NCBI GenBank assembly: GCA_009823395.1
Contig: CM020502.1
Location: 33,193,444-33,257,443 of the forward strand
Length of the DNA stretch: 64,000 bases
Reading direction: 5' to 3'
From: Thamnaconus septentrionalis
Taxonomy: Eukaryota > Chordata > Actinopteri > Tetraodontiformes > Monacanthidae
A program made the position numbers and the translations under genes. Below are positions 1-17,410 of this stretch, piece by piece. The notes beneath the pieces were generated by a model. It worked only from the letters and a program-made list of their open reading frames with translations. It did no database searches and was not told where the DNA came from. Positions within the stretch are counted from its first letter, which is position 1; the number at the start of each line of letters is the position of its first letter.

Positions 1-84
1 CGTTGCTTTTTTGCTGAAACTCAAATATTGATTTCATTTAGTGGGACCTGCTGATGTGGAGCTTTTGAAAATGGACCAGACCTC

Positions 85-125
<41 letters not shown>

Positions 126-678
126 TGCGTCCATGTCCTCCTTCTTTAAAGCGTCTCTCCAGGTTTTGAGATGACAGCTGGTCAGAGAAGTCCATCCAGT
201 CCAGACCACTGTGAGGAGGTGACCTCCCCCCCAGGAGCTGAGCTGAAGACACCTCTGCAGTGAGCACCTGTGAGCCGGGAACACTGACGGCTCCAGGGTT
301 CACCCGTTTCCTCCTCAACTCTCTGGCTTTCCCACCTGCGTGCGTGAGAAGACACTTCCCTCCCTCCCACCCTCCCTTCCTCCCTCCCTCCCACCCTCGC
401 GGAGCAGCTCTGATCTATTTCAGCTCGCAGGCACTGAGGAGCTTCAGCTGTGATTTTGTGTGTTGAAGCTCCAGCGGCGGCTGCTTGCGTTCCTCCTCCT
501 TCCCGTCTGACAATAATTCCATTTTTTTTCAAAGTGCCAAAACGAGAAAAACGCCGAGCCTCTCAAACGACCTCTGACCTGTCAATCACTGCAAACAGCC
601 TTGACCCAGATTCACTGTTGCCTCCAGGTTCCCTCGCAAACACTTGAGCTTGAACACGCGGCTGTGTTGTCGTCACGC

Positions 679-723
679 CACACAATAGAAACTCACCTCA
701 GCGCCGTGAGTTTCTATTGTGTG
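679..723. repeat. Perfect 18-bp inverted repeat with 9-nt loop
   Basis: The arm CACACAATAGAAACTCAC at 679-696 is the exact reverse complement of 706-723. The loop is 9 nt. No terminal repeats or target duplication are seen around it. Confidence 0.85.
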
Positions 724-820
724 CGGAGGATGAAGGCCGACTCAGAGGGGTCGCAGCCAGTCAGCCAGTGGGGGCCGCAGGACTGAATGGGCTCCATCCT
801 ATGGTTGCCATGGTCACTGT

Positions 821-856
<36 letters not shown>

Positions 857-1774
857 GCCTCCATGGCTGTTACGTCTGATTTGGTGCACAGCGAGGGAGA
901 CAATCGCAGGAGAAGCGGGAGGCTCAGACGTCAGAGCAGCTGGCAGGAGGGAGGAGGGAGGAGTCTCCTCCCTCCGGCAGCTGAAGGACCTTCTGGTGTC
1001 GGCTCTGGACAGGAAGTCCACGGTGCGAACGCTGCGTTCCTGGCTCGCAAAGTCCGCATCGAAGAGTTGATGGCCAGAAATGAGAGCCAGTGAGCCGCTG
1101 GCAGAGCAGAACCCCCCCTCCAGTTCTGGATGGATGTCCAGCAGCAGCAGCTTAGCTTATTAGCTTAGCACGGAGCAGCGGCTGGAGGACAACACGGTGG
1201 GGCCGACACCTCCGTCCATGGAGACTGCAGGAGCGGTTTCAGTCACTGCTGGCAGATTATTGTGATTTTTGTTGGGGTTTTTTTTAGTGTTAGACTGAGC
1301 GCTAAGCACTGCTTCTGACACAGGGCGCAGGTGAGAGGAGAGGAGGAGAGGAGGAAGAGGAGGACGAGGAGGTGGAGCACACAAGTGCTGTGTGTCATCA
1401 TTTTGGACTTTTCTTCAGTCAAAACAAGTAAACCCTACAAGGATGGACTGGACCTTCTGTCTGTTGGGTCTACTGGGTCTGTGTAAACTTCCTGTGTGTG
1501 TGAAGGCAAGAGTGGAAATGTTTGAAGGAGTGACAGAAGATTTCCATTACACCATAAAACTGACAGCCTGAGATACAGGAGGCACGACGCAGGTGTCAAA
1601 CCCTCGCCAAGCTCCTGCTTTGCAGCTGGGAAACTACAAAAGTGTTTTGGGGTTCTTCTTGGAGACGGTCGGGCTGAACCAGAGACTGAAACCAGGAAGT
1701 GGAAAACCTGAAGCGACGCCAAATAGACGCCTTCTGATAGAGGACAGAGTAGAAAGACCAAGAGCTGCCCCCCA

Positions 1775-1891
<117 letters not shown>

Positions 1892-1898
1892 CTCCCAC

Positions 1899-5597
<3,699 letters not shown>

Positions 5598-6917
5598 GAT
5601 CTCCGGGACCCGAGACGACACGCCTGAGGAGGAGGAGGAGGAGGAGGAGGAGGAAGAGCAACCGTAAGTGACACAGACTCACAATCAAGGCAGGAATATC
5701 AGCAGCATCAGGATAAGGAGGTGAGGCGGCGGTGGCACTTGGGATGTGGCTGAGCAGCATTCAGGGCCTGCTCCAACACGCCGCCGCCGCCGCCGCCGCC
5801 GCCGCTCTCTGGCTCACTCAGCAGCCGTCAAACTTCACGCACGAGCCTCAAACACTCGCTGTTGCCTCCTGCGGGCCGACGTCACCGTCGCTTTGCTCCG
5901 AAAGTGCACCTACAACATTTTTCTCTCTCTCCCCCGCGGCCGAGCGGAGAGGATTGATGGTGGCCTGCTGCAGAGGCCGTTCCAATGACTGACGGCTGTT
6001 TACTCAAGAAAGAGGTTCCACCCGACGCGGCGGAATGAAACGTTTGAGAGATCTGTTGGTGCGCAAGAGCTCGTTTGCAGCATTTTTTTTTTTTTTTTTT
6101 AACCTTATATAATTTTTCAATGAAAAAAAAAGTTTTGTTCAGAAAAAAAACAGACACTACTGAAACATCCAGGCCTTTATTGACAAGATCCCACAGCTGT
6201 TTTTCCTTCTGTGCTTTTCAGGCAACTTCCTGCACTCGCTTTCATTGCCACTAATCAGCAGAAAACCAACCCGGACCGGAGCTTTTAAAGACGGATGATT
6301 CAGCACGATGACATAAGAGCGTCTGAGGGTCCAGACACACACAGTCTGCCGCTGCTTTAAAGGAGAAAAAATATTTTTTCTTCAGCCTGCGTTATAAATA
6401 TCAGGAAGAACGAACCAGGACGTCCATCGGCCGAGTTATTTATTCAGCACGTCCGACAGTTCAGACGTCTTTTTTATCAACGGTTTTATTTTTAGCCGGC
6501 CTGCTGAGGCCCGGCGGGACTCAGATGTTCAGACTGGCCTGTGCAGCGACTCACGTGGCCATTTTGGGACAAGCGGGTTTAAAATAGACGAAATGCTCAC
6601 GTGTGGCTGTCAGATGAAACAACTGAAAAAAAGATTTTAAAAAATCCTCTGTGCAGCCGACGGAAGCGGGCTGGTATTTTCACAGAAAGGTCAGTTTGTA
6701 AACAACATCAAACGTTGCTGCAACGTCTTGAGGGGTTCGTTTTTTAAAATGTCAAAATCGCAATTTTTCTGCTCAGCTATTGGGATGAAAACCTGAAAAA
6801 GCAACGAAGTTCAAGTGAGAGCGTTGAGATCCTGGATGACTGTCAGCCCTGCTTACCGGCTTCCTGTCGTGGGTTTACGACTGCGCTGCTGACACTGCGG
6901 AAACACAGAATGCCAAC

Positions 6918-7416
6918 AGCTGTGTTTCCATCACAGTTTCTCGCAAGACAAAAACAATATTTCTAAAATTTCAACAGAGAACGACTGTGATTTGCAGGCG
7001 TTTCCACGGAACGGTGCGAAGCGCAAAAGCCGTAATTCACGTAAAGAATTGTCCCACCACAAAATTAGGAGAATCACGTTTGCTTGCCGTCCAGAATGGT
7101 TGTTACATTTTCCTCTCGGACGACTTTTAAAAAAAATATTCTGTCTCCTCCTCCGTCCAATCATAACGCGCCATTTTCACTGGTCAGTGAACTGGTCACG
7201 TGACCTCGTACGTCACGTCCGCTGACGTGTCAGCGCAAATGAAGTGTTTCCATGACACTTTTCCGAGGCTCCTCTACATCGCTACAGGTGAAAAACCACC
7301 TGATGAGAGTCAAAGCCTTTCAGCCATATTTGACATTAAGTTTCGGCCTTTCCATCACCACTTTTTATGGCCATATTTAGGTTTTGCGCAATTGCAGCGG
7401 TGATGGAAACGCAGCT
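6918..7416. mobile_element. Terminal-inverted-repeat element of about 500 bp, non-autonomous
   Basis: The left end AGCTGTGTTTCCATCAC matches the reverse complement of the right end AGCTGCGTTTCCATCAC at 16 of 17 bases. The interior carries no transposase frame. A diverged, right-truncated relative lies at 32736-33085, sharing blocks such as GTCTCCTCCTCCGTCCAA and the palindrome GGTCACGTGACC (here 7194-7205). The superfamily is not assigned; an AC dinucleotide on both sides may be the target duplication. Confidence 0.6.
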
Positions 7417-7520
7417 ACTTTCAATCTGAGCAACTTCACAGGCAAAAGTGCCGCCAACACACAAACGCCCTGAAGAACGGAGAGTAAATCAAATCAAAGG
7501 AGAAGAATCAGGGCTTCCAT

Positions 7521-7614
7521 GTCCTCCTCCTCCTCCTCCTCCTCCTCCTCCTCCTCCTCCTCCTCCTCCTCCTCCCTCCTACTCCTCCTCCTCCTACTCC
7601 TCCTCCTCACCCCT
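7521..7614. repeat. (TCC)n repeat
   Basis: A long run of CCT units with a few interruptions. The Ser and Pro frames across it are artefacts of the repeat. Confidence 0.95.
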
Positions 7615-7752
7615 GGTCGTTCTTCCACACCTGCCTGCCGCTGCGGTGAGCTGAGGCGTTGCTACACGCTTTGTTGTTTTTCGCAACTAAAACCACATTG
7701 TTGTTTCGCTGGAAACGGGGCAGGTTTCATCACAGCGATGCAAGGGTGAACG

Positions 7753-7803
<51 letters not shown>

Positions 7804-7943
7804 GCAGCAGCTCTAGTGACGACTCAGCAACCTGAGACGGGCCCGGGATCCGGCACGAGTTCCGAGGAAAGTGGAGACCTCTGGGTTTGTTTGGTGGCAG
7901 TGGTGGAGAAACAGTTTAGGCTAATGATAGCAGCTAGCTCCCA

Positions 7944-7984
<41 letters not shown>

Positions 7985-9080
7985 TCCTCACTGGAATGAA
8001 AGGAACACCGCACCTGAGGTGGCGTGTTTGAGCTGAAACAACAACAACAACACCCTGAAGCACCTGGTCCATTATCACATCTCTGCACCCCAAAAAATAC
8101 AAAACCCTCAGGGTTTTGCAAATTGACGTCACCGTAGCATCAATCTGCCTTCATGCTCTGCGCCACTCGGGTCCATTTTAGTCTGGCAGCAGTTGCTCAG
8201 CGTTGGGTTGTGTTTTCTGTTTTTTCCCTGACTCACCCTCCTGAAAGAAGAGAGGTGGGTGGCGGATGATGACGACGACGACGGTACAATTTGTTACCTA
8301 ACGCTCTCGGTGCAGCCGGAGAACAGAGCGGACTGTTCTTTTCACCTCGTCTGTCGTCTGCATGGACAAAAGAAGGAGAGCGACGCAGCTCCTCGCAGAC
8401 AGAGACCCCGGTCTTCCAGTGGTTTCCAGGTCCAGGGCCCTGCAGTTCCCCAGTCTTCCTGCAAGGAACCTCTTCTCGTTCCCTTCTCAACAAAGCATCC
8501 GTTTTGGCAGGACGCTGCAAACACCAGGCTAAATGTGCTGCTTTGTGGGGATTCAGACTGTTTTTTTAGTCTTCACTATAATCCAAGATAAAATGAATGA
8601 CAGTAAAGATCTTAAAAACAGTCGTCCTTTAAATGGCTGGATTTGTGGATCTGTTTGCCCAGTTGTAGTGTTTGTGTAACACATCACACAAGGCAGCTAC
8701 AGTGAGCTGCAGCTGCAGCTGCTGGCTCCACCAGGACCTTTTCCCAGCCAGCTCCTCCTCAGAGCTCCTCTCTGGTTCCTCAGAGACGCAGAGAGCTGAG
8801 CTCCACCGAGGGAATCATCCAGGCTTGGTTTGACCCTGCACCTCTCAGCGCCGCCTCTCCTCGGCCTGAGAGAGGCTTTGAGAACAACAACAACAACTCC
8901 AGCCGCCGCCGCCACCACCACCACCACCACCACCGACCCAGAGCTGCTTCTGGTCGGGGGCCAGTCAGGAGACGCAGGTTGAATGCAGCCGCCACTCGGT
9001 CCATTCAGCCAGCCGCTCTCACGCCATCAGCCTTAAATGCCCCTTGATGAGGTGAGTGTGTCTGAGTGAGTGTGTGTGTT

Positions 9081-9235
<155 letters not shown>

Positions 9236-9301
9236 CTGGGTTGATTAGTATGCCGGGTGCAAGCAGAGGTTCATGTGTTTCAATGCATTGAGCCAAACAC
9301 C

Positions 9302-9348
<47 letters not shown>

Positions 9349-9753
9349 GTGTGTCCCAAGTCGTGCATCATGCACAGAAGAGGATCCAGTGAATAAATAA
9401 AGGATGAGGCAAAAGAGATGAAGAGACTTCCACCATCCGCCACCAGGCCAGGCGTATTTTGCTAAATTCAGACTTCAGACTTTTATTTTGTCGTTTAAAA
9501 CGCTCACTTCCAGCGCACCCTTTGGTAGAATCCAGGCACGACGACGTTTTGCTGGACAGAGAACTGCTAGCTTTAAAATCCCTCCCCGTCAACCCGTCAT
9601 CAGCAAGGACCTTCAGCAAGGCGACTTCTCACCAAAGTTCTCACCAAACCCGGATAAAAGTTTGAGGCAGTTGGCCGTGAGACATTCAAAGGCAGCGTGT
9701 AATTTAACAACGCAGTCACAGTCCTGCGTCGTCGCTGCTGCGTCTCCGAGTCT

Positions 9754-9786
<33 letters not shown>

Positions 9787-9865
9787 GTTCGTCTGCGCAC
9801 AAAACAACACTTCTGCCCCACGTCAGCCTCCTTTCAATACAAGAGCCTCAGCCGGCAGCTGCGTG

Positions 9866-9901
<36 letters not shown>

Positions 9902-10314
9902 AACATGCAAGTAACACATGCAATTAACAGGGGGAAGCTAATTCTTACCGCTGTATAAATTAGCCTCACCATGGCAACAGCAGCAGGAAAAAACAGATTG
10001 GATGTGAAGTGCGTTACGTAAAACAACGGTTCTGAGCCAAGTGCCAAGAAGTAGGACACACATGCAGCCACACACACACACACACACACTGAAGTGCAAC
10101 CACCATTAAATTCTCCGCCCTTCATCTTTTATTTTGTTGTTTTTTTGAAGTCTTTTTTTTTCTTGCAACATCCGTGAGTTGCATCCTAAAAACGGCCGTT
10201 CTAATTTGGTCCGGTCGGCTAAAAATAGGCGTGGATTAAAGAGCGACGGCGAGTGCGAGTGTGAGCGGCGTCGACAAAGAGACAATCAGGAGCTCAAACA
10301 CACTGCAGCGGCAG

Positions 10315-10516
<202 letters not shown>

Positions 10517-12261
10517 GTTTTTTGTGCCACATCCTGGATTTGCAACTATTGAAACATGACAGAGCGTGATGCAGCTTTGCTTCAGCACATCGGTATGAAG
10601 AAAAAAAAAAAAAAAAAAAAAAAAGCACACTCACATTTTGAAGGTGGAAAAAAAAAAGCCCTGTGCTGACGCTCCACTCAGGGATTAAAGAGGCGAGATT
10701 AATCCCCAGATGAAAGGAGCTGCGTCTTAATCTCACTTCAACCCCTCGGCTGTTTTGGAAGAAAATCCAAAACTTCACCGCAGGTTAAAAAAAAAAAAAA
10801 AAGGTGTGACACGCAAGTCGACATGGGCGTCGCTGCGCATGCTAATGTGAGCGCGGCGGGACGGAGATGAAGTGGCTTTTTACTCAGCAAAATGAGAATA
10901 AGAGAGTCCAGGAGGAGGAGGAGGAGGAGGAGGAGGAGGAGGAGATGTTGAGTGTCGTCCTCAGAACAACAAGTGCAGGAGCAGGGAGTGTTTACTCATG
11001 GACGCCTCACTTGTCAGCACTCAGTGGCGCCGCTGCGTCCATTAACCTTCAGACAGCTCAGACTGAAAAACACAGCAAATGCAAACACGGCGATTTTGTA
11101 ACAACATCGGACAAATTGAGGGGAAAAAATGTTTTTCCTCCGACAGGCGGTGGAGTTTTTTTTTTTAAGAGCCGCTCGTCATTAATTTGTGCCGAATTTT
11201 TTTAAAAAAAAGAAAGAAAATTCTGTTACTTGAAGCACAAAAAAAACAACTTGGCGGCGAGGAAACCTGAAGTTTTTAGGTTTGGCATGCAGGCGTCATG
11301 TGACTCAATGCCAGAAGTCTCACTGGGGCAGTAATCAGATTACCTAGTCTATGAAAGGTGTCATTGTCTGGTCCCAGAGAGCAGCTCCACACACATTGAC
11401 TCCCATTTTCCTGCTTCTCTTCCGGCCAAAACAACCACCTGCCATCAGCTGACAGCTGACCGACGCCTCCTCAAAACAAGTCACGCTGACAAACCACATG
11501 GTCACCGAGAGACTGGGAGTCACAGCCGTTTACTAAAGGTGGCTCAACTCCAAAACCATCAAAACGCTGCCCCCTGTGTGCCGGATGTGTAAATGCGAAG
11601 CGAAGAAACTTGTTTTTCAGAACCAATGAATGAAACGGAAACATAAACAGCGTTGAAATACCCGAAGAAATATCCAAAATAATCTGACTGCCCCCCCCTT
11701 GTGGTGGGCTAGAACCTAGCGTAGCAACTCCTGGACCGAAAGGAGGAAAAGAAGCTCCAGCCGTTAAAAAAAGTTTCACAAAAGGAGGATTTCACAAGTT
11801 CATGGTTTCTTCATCAGTTTAGTTTGAACTCAGAAACTGTTTTTTTTAAAAGCCTGACACGGCAACAGGAAGCAGGAGGCGGGCCAACACCTGAGGCCAC
11901 CTGACCCCCTCCCCCTCTCCCCCACCTCCCCCTCCAGCCAGGTGTAGCCACGTTTCGACATCCACAGAGACACAAATTCCACAGATTCCCTGAAAGCGGA
12001 GACGGAGGGCGAGGAGGCGGCCGGGTCGGGTCGGGCCGTTAGTCAGAGCCGCCTCGTCACCTGCAGGAAGACTGATGACATTCCAACACCAGCCAGACCA
12101 GGGGGGGCCAGGGAATGCAGCGATGGCACCTCAGGTGCACAAAGCATCCAGCGCTCGCTCCACAATGACGCTTTGTGACGGCGGCAGGCTGGAAAATTCC
12201 TGAAGGGCCCGGCGCAAACATTTGACTAAAGCAGAGAAAGAGGAGGGCGGACAGGCAGGCG

Positions 12262-12263
<2 letters not shown>

Positions 12264-12296
<33 letters not shown>
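12264..12296. repeat. (CTG)11 trinucleotide repeat
   Basis: Eleven pure CTG units in the large RIPOR intron. No coding frame supports translation. Confidence 0.95.
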
Positions 12297-12299
<3 letters not shown>

Positions 12300-12843
12300 A
12301 CCCAGTTTACAGGTCCGTGCGTGTGACCCCCGACACATGGAACGCCAGGAAGTGGGTCAGAGAGACAGCAGATAAGAGGCAGAGAAAAGTTTGTTGGGCA
12401 GAACAAAAATAATAAATGAAGAAAAGAAAAGTTTGTGGTTCCGTGCCCGGGCAGTCGGCTCAGGGGCTGGAAGTTCACCAACTTTACTCAGATTAATATT
12501 TAACACGCTGCACTTAGTGGGAAGACTGAGGGAAACTTTTTCACTCCTTCATAAGAGTCGTCTTTCTATTTTTTTTTTTTTTCTTCCTTTGACCCAAATA
12601 GGACGACTGTGACATCCCGGACTTCCTCGCACGGCAACTCAATTCAGTGAGAATGATTGTTGGAAATGATTGGGCTTATTTTTTTATTAAAGGGTGTCAC
12701 TGCAAACTGGTGCGGAGCAAAAAAAAAACAAAAAAAAAAACAACTCTTGTTAACTAGAATCAGCTGACAGTCGCTTCAGTCAGCTGACGTGGTTGCAGGG
12801 CGAGCCAGACTGTGGGAATGGTGGCAGAGAGAGAGAGAGAGAG

Positions 12844-12877
<34 letters not shown>

Positions 12878-13780
12878 TCCTCCATCCACTTTAAGAGGTC
12901 AAACTGCTCACAAACAATTCCAGCTAGCTGCCAACCACCTTCCACCCGTTTGGACCAGAAGCAGCCTGTGTGTCAGGAGGCGGAGCCAGAAACCACCTGG
13001 AGGGCGGTGACGTCACCAGCCTACCTGGGAGGACAAGTTGTCATTTGTGACATCCCAAAGGGCCCACTTCCTGAACAGACTTCCAGGGTCAGTAGAAGGT
13101 GGAGGTTTCTCCTTCAGAGCCTCTTTGCTAAACAAAACAGAGCAAACTCATTTGCAAAGTGATTCTTTTTCTTTTCCTTTTTCTTTTTTTTTTTTTTTAT
13201 CAGCGTGCAGCTTTGAAATGTTGATCCTGAGCTCGGCTCTTGGGCTGCAGTTTGGGGGGCCGCCCTGACCTGATCTAATCTCCTTTCATCCATGTCACTG
13301 TGGCTCCGGGACATCGGCATTCTTTCTATCATCCCTGCAAAACCCCGTCGCACAAAAACCTCATTTGTCCCAAACCTCTGTGGCATTTCCTGTTTGTTCA
13401 GCAGCGTCTGCCACCAGCAGCACCCCAGTCAGTCAGTCAGTCAGTCAGTCAGTCAGAGTGCCTTCATACCTTAACCTCCACCCCCCGCCCACCCCACCTT
13501 GTTTCCTTTAATGTTCCAGTTATAGGTCATGACCTTCCTGCGGGGCCGCCGTGTGCGTGCAGCAGCCGACCGACCAGACGGAGACGCAGCCAGACTTCCA
13601 CCGGTGGAGCGAGCGGCGTGTAATCGCCGCTGAGAGCTGTAAGCCACACCAGGAAAGGCACAATCCAGATTACTGGGTGCGGAAGATTAGAATTATTTTT
13701 TAAAAAAAAAAAAAAGACATTTAGTACATTATTAGAGAGTGGAGCCAGGAGCCGGGAGCTTAGAGTACTGAGCACGTGAT

Positions 13781-13793
13781 GCGCCCCCTGCTG
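13781..13793 (-). promoter_or_regulatory. CTCF-like motif
   Basis: The minus strand reads CAGCAGGGGGCGC, the core of the CTCF consensus CCASYAGRKGGC with its first base outside the match. Occupancy cannot be judged from sequence. Confidence 0.35.
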
Positions 13794-14487
13794 AGTGTGT
13801 GTGTGTGTGTGTGTCTGACAGCGTCATTAAAAATCAAGTGTGTGCGGTGGCAACATCGTCCCTGGCTTCTCTGCCACACAGCATCAGCCGACGATCCGCT
13901 CGCTGCTCTCCTCACTCCGTGGGAGGATTGGAAACAAACAGCAGAAAATTGAACAGCAGCGTTAAAAACACCGGGCTGCCAATCACGTGCACGACACCTG
14001 GCACCCTGCGGGGGGTGCTGGAGAGCCCCGCAACACAGCTTGGCCTGACAACACTCTTCCCTGACTTCCTTTCCAAGGATGATTGGGAATTTTAAAGCTT
14101 TCAAAATGCTTTGCTGTTAGTTTGGGAAATGGCGACCTCTCTGGTGGGAGAACCTCACTGCAACGAACAGTCGAAACGTGACACCTGCTCCCCTGATTCG
14201 CTTGCTTCCAACATAAATCCACGCACTTAAGCAAAGACAAGGAGGAAGCTCGCGGTAGTACCACTTTTGTCCACACGGGGAGCTGAACTTTCCTCATGGT
14301 CACTTTAAAGGAGAAAGTGCAAATTTGCACAAGGAAAGGAGGCGGGACACAGAGGCTGGCACCACTGAACAGCGCAAACACTGTGCAGATAAAGAGCAGA
14401 GTCGGATGGCTCCACGTTTAGAGGAGCATCAGTGGCTGAAGAAGTCACGCGAGAACCCCGGGGTCCCCCTCTGATGGACCACCTGGG

Positions 14488-14490
<3 letters not shown>

Positions 14491-14532
<42 letters not shown>
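14491..14532. repeat. (CAG)14 trinucleotide repeat
   Basis: Fourteen pure CAG units in the large RIPOR intron. Confidence 0.96.
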
Positions 14533-14534
<2 letters not shown>

Positions 14535-15056
14535 CTGGAATGCTGCGACCGTCCAAACAAGGCCTCTGCTTCGTTGTTTCAGCTCCGATTGTTATTGCTA
14601 GCGCGCGAAAGAAAACATTCCCCGGCTAATAGCCGCTAACGCGCCGATACGGCTCCATCAGCGCGACCCTGGGAAAGCAGCCGGCCGCCGCCGCCGCCGC
14701 CACAGATAACAGGGAGATACAAGAGAGGAGGCCGCACAAAAATAAACCCAACCCACATCAGGGGAGCCGGTTGTGCTGCTCGTCCTGGTGCTGAACACGC
14801 TGGGGTGTCATCTACACACAGCAGCAGAACAAAGCTGCAGCCGCTAATGGGAGATGACTCACACAACACACACAGAAATAATAAAGTGGCTCTTTCACCA
14901 GTTTGAGCTACAGATGCAGAGGTGTGTGTGTGTGTGTGTGTGGAGGGAGGGGGGGGGGAATAAATAAATAACTGGTTCCTCCTCTTCAAGAATGCTGCTT
15001 CAAACACTTAAATATTTGAACAATCTGTGGAGGTTGATGGAGGAGCGGCGGCCAAG

Positions 15057-15511
15057 GACGTCACAAGAAGGAGATAGGAGGAGGAGACAGGAGGAGGAGG
15101 AGATAGGAGGAGGAGATATAAGGATGAGGAGGGAGGAGGAGATAGGAGGAGGAGATAATAAGAGGAGGAGATAGGAAGAGGAGGAGGGAGGAGGAGGTAG
15201 GAGGAGTAGAAAGGTGGAGATATAAGGAGGAGATAGGAGGAGGAGGAGAAAGAAGGAGATAGAGGGAGGAGATAGGAAGAGGAGGAGATATAAGGAGGAG
15301 GAGGGAGGAGGAGATAGGAGGAGGAGATAATAAGAGGAGGAGATAGGAAGAGGAGGAGGGAGGAGGAGGTAGGAGGAGTAGAAAGGTGGAGATATAAGGA
15401 GGAGATAGGAGGAGGAGGAGAAAGAAGGAGATAGAGGGAGGAGATAGGAGGATGAGATAGGAGGAGGTGGAGAAGGAGGAGGAGGAGGAGGAGGAGGAGG
15501 AGGAGGAGGAG
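15057..15511. repeat. Polypurine minisatellite with a 172-bp higher-order duplication
   Basis: About 450 bp consisting almost wholly of GGAGGA and GATA-type units. A distinctive block around GGAGATAATAAGAGG at 15151 recurs at 15323, so a segment of about 172 bp is duplicated in tandem. It ends in a (GGA)n run. Confidence 0.85.
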
Positions 15512-16358
15512 CTGCTCTCAGAGGTGTCAGGCTGGAGGAAATCAGCGTTTCAGAGAAGCTCTTGACTGTCATGCTGTGCTGCAGAGAGGCCGAGCCAACC
15601 TTAACACGCACACACAGTCACACACACACACACACACACTCACTCACAGCTGTTCACACACGCCCAGTTCCCTTGCTGATGTTCGGCTGCCAGTTTTCTT
15701 GACAGGAGAAGGTCGCTCTGCTCTTCGCTCTGCTCTTCGCTCTGCTCGTGGCTCTGCTCTTCGCTCTCTGAGGACAGCAGAGAGTTTCTGGGATCTCAGG
15801 AAGTGCAGACAGGATCCCCGACAACACACAAACACACAACATCATTTGTCAGCCTGACTGCTTGTTGCGTGGGAAGGACAGGCTGGTTCCTGGGCCCACC
15901 GGAGCGTCCCGGAGGGTCGTACACCTACACTGACCTCCTCCTGCTTTGACTCCTCTTCCTGTCATCAAGCAGGCCACCCCCAGGCCCCCCACCCCACCCA
16001 CCCTAACCCCACCCACCTCCGCACCCCCACCCTCCAACCCCTGAAGCAACTTGCCAATGGAAACAACCAGATCCTCAAACTCTGTGGCCGACCTCTCGAT
16101 CCCGACAACTATGACCACCACTAAATGTGCAATAAGAACCTGGAGACTCAGGCTGGGACAGACACAGCAAATAAACAAAAACCAAGCAAAAGAAAACAGG
16201 AACCTGAGGAGGAGCCGGCGACGGACCAATGGCGTCTCTTCCAGCTGCTGCTGCAGAGGCAACGCAGCAAACACCAAAACACACAGATTATCAGCTTAGG
16301 AGCCTAAAACGCTTATGGCAATCACAACACTGTTACAGCTCCCAGCTGGCCCGGCCAG

Positions 16359-16410
<52 letters not shown>

Positions 16411-16458
16411 CAGAGTGTTAAGTATTAGATGTCTACAGTGCAGAATGTACTATGGGGG

Positions 16459-16528
<70 letters not shown>

Positions 16529-16559
16529 GTTTCTCCATCTTTGAAAGGACATTGACTCC

Positions 16560-16811
16560 CATTCATTCCCCTCAAGCTCAACCCACTCTAAACTACGGCA
16601 TCCATCAAATTTTCTCAAATTCAGATTGTACTATTGAGTTTGTTTGCGAAGCAGAAACGATATTGCGACACCAAGTGGACACATTTAGAACAGCACTCTC
16701 TTTCATTGAAAAATTGCAGTTTTTATATTTTTTCAAAATCATCTCGCGGGCCGGAAAAAAAACAGTTTGCGGGTCTGATCAGGCCCCCGGGCCATATGTT
16801 TGACACCCCTG
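16560..16811. mobile_element. hAT-type transposon remnant, right end
   Basis: The right end reads in reverse CAGGGGTGTCAAACATATGG followed by a CCCG-rich block. This is the familiar terminal pattern of hAT (Charlie-like) elements. I could not fix the left end, so the start is approximate. No transposase frame is left. Confidence 0.5.
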
Positions 16812-17219
16812 GTCTAGCCGATGGCAGCCGAGCCAATGAAAGGCGATGCTAACCCGGGACGCTGGCCCGGTTGGTTGACGCAGGTCGGTGAGCCTTTCCC
16901 ACTGCCGATTGCTAGCGGGTTTAAAGGGTTTTTTTTGGCCAGTGGGAAAGAGGCTCCAGACATCCCCACCCTGACAGGAAGACCCTCACACTAGCAGAGC
17001 TGCTGTGTCCTGTGGGGACAAGAGGAGAATCAGCTCAGTGTCCTGTGACCATAAACTGGGGAGAGAAGAACTTGAGACGAGGATGAGGAGCGACTGCAGC
17101 AGGAAAGAGGAGAAGATGATGATGAGGGGAGAGAGAGGGGGGTCGGGGGGGGCGGTTGGAGGGAAAGTGGCGGTAACAAGTCTGAGTGGAGGTTGAATCC
17201 CCGGCGAGAGGAAGCGGGC

Positions 17220-17410
17220 GACCATTAGCGCCGGCGGCGGCTTGGAGCTAACAGGGAAAACGCTGCTGCACGGCTCCCATTAGCGGATAATTGTTGTGGC
17301 TGCGGCCGACGCCGTCCATCTCACTCTGGGCCATCGCCACAATCTCACTAATTGTGGCAGGCGAGAGATTTGCACTTTAGCTGAACGGCTTCATCTGATC
17401 GCCAGGTTCA
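17220..17410. other. Possible conserved non-coding block
   Basis: A repeat-free stretch with balanced composition and several TAAT-like and CTAATTG-type words, unlike the simple-repeat-rich surroundings. It has no coding frame. The suggestion of constraint rests on appearance only. Confidence 0.2.

Noticed and set aside
717..1093. Possible plus-strand exon with RSWLAKSAS or RKVRIEELMA peptides
   Set aside because: The frames cross a TG tract, no family match is known, and no matching splice partner was found.
15000..15611. 203-residue Pro/Ser/Leu-rich frame
   Set aside because: It comes from the GGAGGA minisatellite and lacks start context or splice support.
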